A DNA stretch of 64,000 bases, taken from assembly GCF_964355755.1 (NCBI RefSeq), contig NC_092671.1, positions 3,669,001-3,733,000 on the forward strand, given 5' to 3'. The stretch comes from Antedon mediterranea (Eukaryota > Echinodermata > Crinoidea > Comatulida > Antedonidae). Position numbers and translations under genes: made by a program. Below the pieces are notes generated by a model, which saw nothing but the letters and a program-made list of their open reading frames with translations, was not told the DNA's origin and did no database searches. Positions 61,201-64,000 of the stretch are shown piece after piece (the first letter of the stretch is position 1; each line of letters begins with the position of its first letter).

Positions 61201-63270
61201 TAGAATAATTTTACATGCTCACTTTTGGATTCTCTCTAACATATTTGATTCAAGTTGGGTAAGACCAGAATGCCACACAGGAGCAGCGTATTCAGTTAAG
61301 GATCTGACATACCAAGTGTAAATAGTTAATAAGTCAACAATTGGCATTTTGAATCGCTTAAGTACTTTCAACATATATAATCTACCATTAGCTTTGCTTT
61401 GCTAAGCACTTTAGTGATATGAGAGCTCCATTTAAGATCAGAACTAATGTTAACTTAACGCCTAAGATTGTAGTATTGTTCACAATGTGCAACGGCTGTC
61501 CATCAATGTTGACAACATGATTAACATTTTCTCTACAGAAATTTACACTCATAACTAAACATTTGCTATAGGATTAAGTTTCATATTATTGTCCAAATGG
61601 GGTGTCCACATTAGTTAGTGAGCACGGCCGGGTGGATGGGTGGGTTGTGTGTGTGTGGGGAAGGGGGATGGAATCTAGTTATTATATATCTCCTATTTAC
61701 TGAGATTTTAAGTTTAACTGTTGTGTATTATGTATAATATTTATCAAATGGCAACTTTAGACAGGGAGTTATTTTACTCCCTTAAGCTTGGTTCCCACTA
61801 GAACGTAACGCAAGGACGTAAACGCAACGCAAGCGTTTTAACCAATGACAAGCGAAGTTATTGACAGTTAGCAATCACAAGCGAATAAGCCATCGCTTGT
61901 GATTGGTCAATTCACTTGCGTTGCGTTACGTCCTTGTGTTGCGTCGCTAGTGGGAACCACGCTTTAAGCATTTTCCTAATTAATTGAATTCTGTGTATTT
62001 TAGCAACTTTTCTAATAATATTATTTCAACTTTATTTAGATTGCAAATCGTTGCCTCAGTCCCATTTATAACGAGAAATTTCTTTTCAACATTCCAAAAG
62101 CTGAACTGGACTATCGTGCTCTTCGTTTAGTTGTCTTAAGCTGTGATCGATTTTCGCGAATAGGAATGCTAGGCGTTTGCAGACTTCGATTAAGCGACCT
62201 CAATCTCGTACCAAACCCATTCACCGCTTGGTTAGACCTAGCTGAAATGTCGGATGATGAGGTAAGCACTCTATAGGCCTACTTAATTAAGTCATGTTAC
62301 GATAATTGGCCTTATATTTGGCATTGCCATAAACGCGAAAGCGCAACACTAAGCTGGAATGGCCTACTTAATGTACATTAGTAGCCCACAGTACAATAAC
62401 CTCCACTAAAAGTACACATAACTATTCCGATACAATCATGTATAATGTAAATATCTTACTACGGCAATGCATTTCATTTTTTATTATTAATATAAACATT
62501 TCGCTACTGAGAAATATTGTAAACAGCGCCACCAATTAATTAAGTAATTCTTAACTATATAACAATGAGACATTTATCTGAAACTTGGAGGGATAATAAT
62601 AATAATAATAATAATTTATATAGCGCCCTTTTCATGAGTGATCATGCTCAAAGGTGGGACAAAATCAATGTCTTAACCATGGCAATACAAAATTAATAAA
62701 TTAAATAAATGTTTTTTTGACATTATTTGTCTCACTCCCTTTATTGGAAAGCAAATTGTTTTTTTTTTTCTTTCTAATCGAAAACTAGTTAGCTGATGAT
62801 TTTGGCAAATTACTGTTTTATTGCTTGCGAATAAACGATTTTTTTCACAGAAAAACACAAGAAGGCCGAGCTAAACTATTATTTTTTTCCCTACAAAATA
62901 ATATGCTTTATTAATAAAATTAGTTATTTTAATGCTATGTCTACACTCTCAAACTTTATATGACAAAAAAATGTGTCCAAATATTTTTTATAAATATAAC
63001 GTTTAGAATAAAGATAGAGCTGATATAAAGAACACAATCGTTACGGCTCGTAGGATATTTTTGGTATGCACTTCCAGGGTATAACATTTAATGTATTAAT
63101 TTAATTAGGCTAAGTATTATGATAACATTTAATTTAATTTATATCTTAGACTACCATGGACTTAGGAGATGTATTGATATCGCTGAGTTACCTACCGACG
63201 GCAGCCAGACTAATGGTAATAATAGTTAAGGCGAGAAACCTAAAATGGACAGACCAAAAAGAAACCGCAG
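55020..63270 (+). CDS. SYT12: Synaptotagmin-12-like protein, 5' part (five exons, continues right)
   Basis: Membrane-anchored tandem-C2 vesicle-trafficking protein. CDS join(55020-55211, 56892-57097, 58392-58557, 62040-62261, 63150-63270...), 302 residues in window. Residues 1-24 form a transmembrane segment (MGVLVVAVVLCAITASGF) followed by HFC, a possible palmitoylation site. The Ser-rich linker has GRCGSAESLESVASDSS, like SYT12's QSADSLNSISS. C2A spans about 134-258, C2B from about 267 (GDVLISLSYLPTAARL, KARNLKWTDQKETA). The last block closely matches vertebrate SYT12. In C2A the calcium-ligand positions are mostly lost: loop 1 keeps only LDTF, loop 3 reads SCDRFSRIG. C2A is therefore probably calcium-independent, as known for SYT12. 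An upstream exon is expected. The remainder of C2B lies beyond the window. Confidence 0.87.
55975..56045 (-). repeat. Inverted single copy of the ~350-bp repeat family
   Basis: GTCTACACTATCAAACTAGT and GATGTGCCCAAATAATGGTA are reverse complements of landmarks in the 46105-48465 array. Lies in the first SYT12-like intron seen. Confidence 0.7.
56205..56260. repeat. 16-bp inverted repeat with 24-bp loop
   Basis: GATGCATTGTGGGCGT and ACACCCACAATGCATC pair with one mismatch. Possible hairpin or paired protein-binding sites. Confidence 0.6.
56643..56760. mobile_element. TGGTTCCCACTAG-family MITE, partial
   Basis: TTGGTTCCCACTAAGACGC, then GCAAGGACGTAAGCG and CTGTCGCTTGCGATTGGTC. The right terminal repeat is missing. 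Confidence 0.7.
56892..57097 (+). CDS. SYT12: SYT12-like linker exon
   Basis: Acceptor AACTTAG|GTT, donor GAGTTC|GTAAGT (phase 2). The only open frame is Ser/Thr/Glu-rich, with repeated Ser-Asp/Glu phospho-type sites. Confidence 0.85.
57123..57920 (+). mobile_element. ~800-bp retrocopy with poly(A) and target duplication
   Basis: Flanked by AATAATTTGTATGG at 57109-57122 and 57920-57933. It begins within a coding sequence whose frame ends FIKAQRKWGAKNETLLQLIA and TGA near 57246. A 3' UTR follows, with AATAAA and about 23 bases before the poly(A) (57910-57920). Its last 430 bp are the parent type of the insertion at 23327-23762. It sits just inside a SYT12-like intron, in the sense orientation. 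The source is either a LINE with a poly(A) tail or a host mRNA; the short C-terminus is not recognised. Confidence 0.85.
58392..58557 (+). CDS. SYT12: SYT12-like exon, first half of C2A
   Basis: Acceptor TTTCATAG|A completes a Ser codon. Encodes GQLEITINYLED, LLLTIVQARDL, DTFVKIFIEPDEESKAHTK. The only phase-compatible donor is CAAAG|GCGAGT, a GC donor. Confidence 0.88.
58578..58700. mobile_element. Decayed TGGTTCCCACTAG-family MITE
   Basis: CTTCGTTCCCATTGGACAC, GTTGACCAATCACGACGCG and CTGTCGCTTGTGATTTGTCA recall the MITE interior. Lies just after the GC donor. Confidence 0.55.
60944..61600 (-). pseudogene. Decayed LINE reverse transcriptase C-terminus
   Basis: On the minus strand, fragments in two or three frames read NVNHVVNIDGQPLHIVNNTT, RLYMLKVLKRFKMPIVDLLT, LTEYAAPVWHSGLTQLESNM, ACKIILGTLF and, at the end, VCRTVRYGNSSIPYMIRQRN followed by TGA. 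This order is the usual RT thumb and C-terminal region of CR1/Jockey-type LINEs. Several stops and frameshifts show an old copy. Antisense within a SYT12-like intron. Confidence 0.85.
61785..61963. mobile_element. MITE, 179 bp, near-identical to 48524-48702
   Basis: Same ends and TTA flanks (61782-61784 and 61964-61966). By eye it differs from the 48-kb copy at only about two positions (an A/T and a C/T change). Inserted 76 bases upstream of the second C2A exon. Confidence 0.93.
62040..62261 (+). CDS. SYT12: SYT12-like exon, second half of C2A
   Basis: Acceptor CTTTATTTAG|ATT and donor GAG|GTAAGC, 74 codons in phase 0. Encodes CLSPIYNEKFLFNIP, ALRLVVLSCDRFSRIGMLG and PFTAWLDL, all standard C2 positions. 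Confidence 0.93.
62593..62665 (-). mobile_element. SINE-like 3' end
   Basis: Minus strand GAAAAGGGCGCTATATAAAT followed by (TATTAT)n is a frequent SINE terminal motif in marine invertebrates and fish. No tRNA-like head is nearby. Confidence 0.5.
63150..63270 (+). CDS. SYT12: SYT12-like exon, start of C2B
   Basis: Acceptor TATATCTTAG|ACT, donor CCGCAG|GTGAGT in phase 1. GDVLISLSYLPTAARL and KARNLKWTDQKETA define C2B. The missing next exon should begin with a DPF-like block. Confidence 0.93.
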
Positions 63271-63282
63271 GTGAGTGCTTTG

Positions 63283-63560
63283 ACTGAAAGTCCGGTTCGA
63301 ATCGTAAACCAACCTAATATTTACAACAACAAAAAACAAATTATCTCACGTTATGAGTGTTTTTTCTTGCTAATAAAGTTAGGGTTCGAATCCCAAACCA
63401 ACCTTATAATTACAAAATTAAAAGTGCCTTCACATGAGTGTTGTTCTTCTTACTAAAGTGTGGGTTCGAATCCCAAACCAACCTTATAATTACAAAACAA
63501 AAATTGATTTCACGAGAGTGTTGTTCTTCCTACTAAAGTTAGGATTCGAATACCAAATCA
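63283..63560 (+). repeat. ~80-bp tandem array carrying tRNA T-arm-like sequence
   Basis: GGTTCGAAT or a one-base variant recurs at 63294, 63383, 63463 and 63543. Two units hold the self-complementary GGGTTCGAATCCC, as in a tRNA T-arm/B box. Shared flanks are TACTAAAGTT, AAACCAACCTTATAATTAC and GAGTGTTGTTCTTC. Begins 13 bases after the last SYT12-like exon in the window. Confidence 0.85.
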
Positions 63561-63730
63561 ACTTAATATTGGGTCACTGGACCAGATACGAAACTCTATG
63601 ATAGTATAAGTATACGTTGTGAACGCTAATTCAGGCAAATTTCTCCATTGCGTAAAATTACTGGTGTTTAATAATTAATCGTATAATACCGTATGTTAGC
63701 ATTACAAAGCTTGTCTTCGACTAGACAACA

Positions 63731-63803
63731 GGTCCTGTGGCCCAATGGATAAGGCATCTGACTACGAATCAGGGGATTCCAGGTTCGAGTCCTGGCAGGA
63801 TCG
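63731..63803 (+). tRNA. tRNA-Arg (anticodon ACG)
   Basis: A 73-base cloverleaf. Acceptor GGTCCTG pairs with CAGGATC (one G-U) and the discriminator is G. The anticodon loop CTACGAA gives ACG, read as ICG for CGN arginine codons. T-arm CCAGGTTCGAGTCCTGG. The A box (TGGCCCAATGG) and B box (GGTTCGAGTCC) are intact, and a T6 run after the gene serves as Pol III terminator. Intronless, sense-oriented in a SYT12-like intron. Confidence 0.96.
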
Positions 63804-64000
63804 GATTTTTTAAATTATCTTACAAATATGAAATAAATAAATGAATTTTTAAAAAATGGAATTCGAATGATACAGTGGTTTTACCACTAAATTGTAACTG
63901 CTCGAAACCTACAGAAACCTACAGATCTAGAATACAATTTACCAAAATGGATAAATATGTTGAAATGCATTAGGCTATAATTTACTCTCATGATAAATAA
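63804..64000. other. Right edge, intron sequence
   Basis: AT-rich. Nothing recognised beyond the Pol III terminator at 63806-63811. Confidence 0.4.

Noticed and set aside
63283-63560. Repeat-spacer appearance of the 80-bp array
   Set aside because: Spacers are conserved between units, so it is an ordinary tandem repeat with a T-arm-like core.

Overview
This is an AT-rich, intron-rich animal nuclear DNA window. Three protein-coding genes can be reconstructed exon by exon: an achaete-scute (ASCL) type bHLH transcription factor (+, 16.2-17.8 kb), a complete five-exon TMEM9 orthologue (-, 28.0-30.9 kb) and the 5' part of a synaptotagmin-12-like gene (+, 55.0 kb to beyond the right edge). A tRNA-Arg(ACG) gene lies inside a SYT12-like intron at 63.7 kb. 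The gene set shows a bilaterian animal. Long foldback elements, tRNA-derived SINEs, CR1/L2-like LINEs, palindromic MITEs and a striking excess of the heptamer AGGCCTA suggest a marine invertebrate deuterostome, perhaps an echinoderm. That last step is inference.

Layout. 1-3.1 kb: a foldback transposon with 0.9 kb inverted arms, each built of tandem units. 3-16 kb: non-coding, with a SINE fragment, two LINE 3' tails, a large (ATC)n tract and one unexplained GC-richer open frame. 16-18 kb: ASCL gene. 18-27 kb: non-coding, with E-boxes, a retrocopy and a palindromic satellite array (24.7-26.5 kb). 28-31 kb: TMEM9. 31-46 kb: non-coding, with tandem arrays and MITEs. 46.1-48.7 kb: a tandem repeat family cut open by a LINE and a SINE and abutted by MITE sequence. 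51.9-53.8 kb: an intact short LTR retrotransposon with LTRs that look identical. 55-64 kb: SYT12-like gene, its introns loaded with a retrocopy, MITEs, a LINE relic, an 80-bp array carrying tRNA T-arm-like (B-box) sequence, and the tRNA.

How the genes relate. No operon or pathway is suggested. The main point is neighbourhood. ASCL next to TMEM9 matches, from memory, both human ohnologous loci (ASCL3-TMEM9B on chromosome 11p15 and ASCL5-TMEM9 on 1q32), so this looks like a linkage older than the vertebrate genome duplications. The SYT12-like protein keeps a transmembrane N-terminus and tandem C2 domains. Its C2A has lost most calcium ligands, and the intron splitting C2A appears to use a non-canonical GC donor.

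I saw no prokaryote-type defence or CRISPR system. The most notable novelty is in repeat architecture and splice structure rather than in a new gene system.
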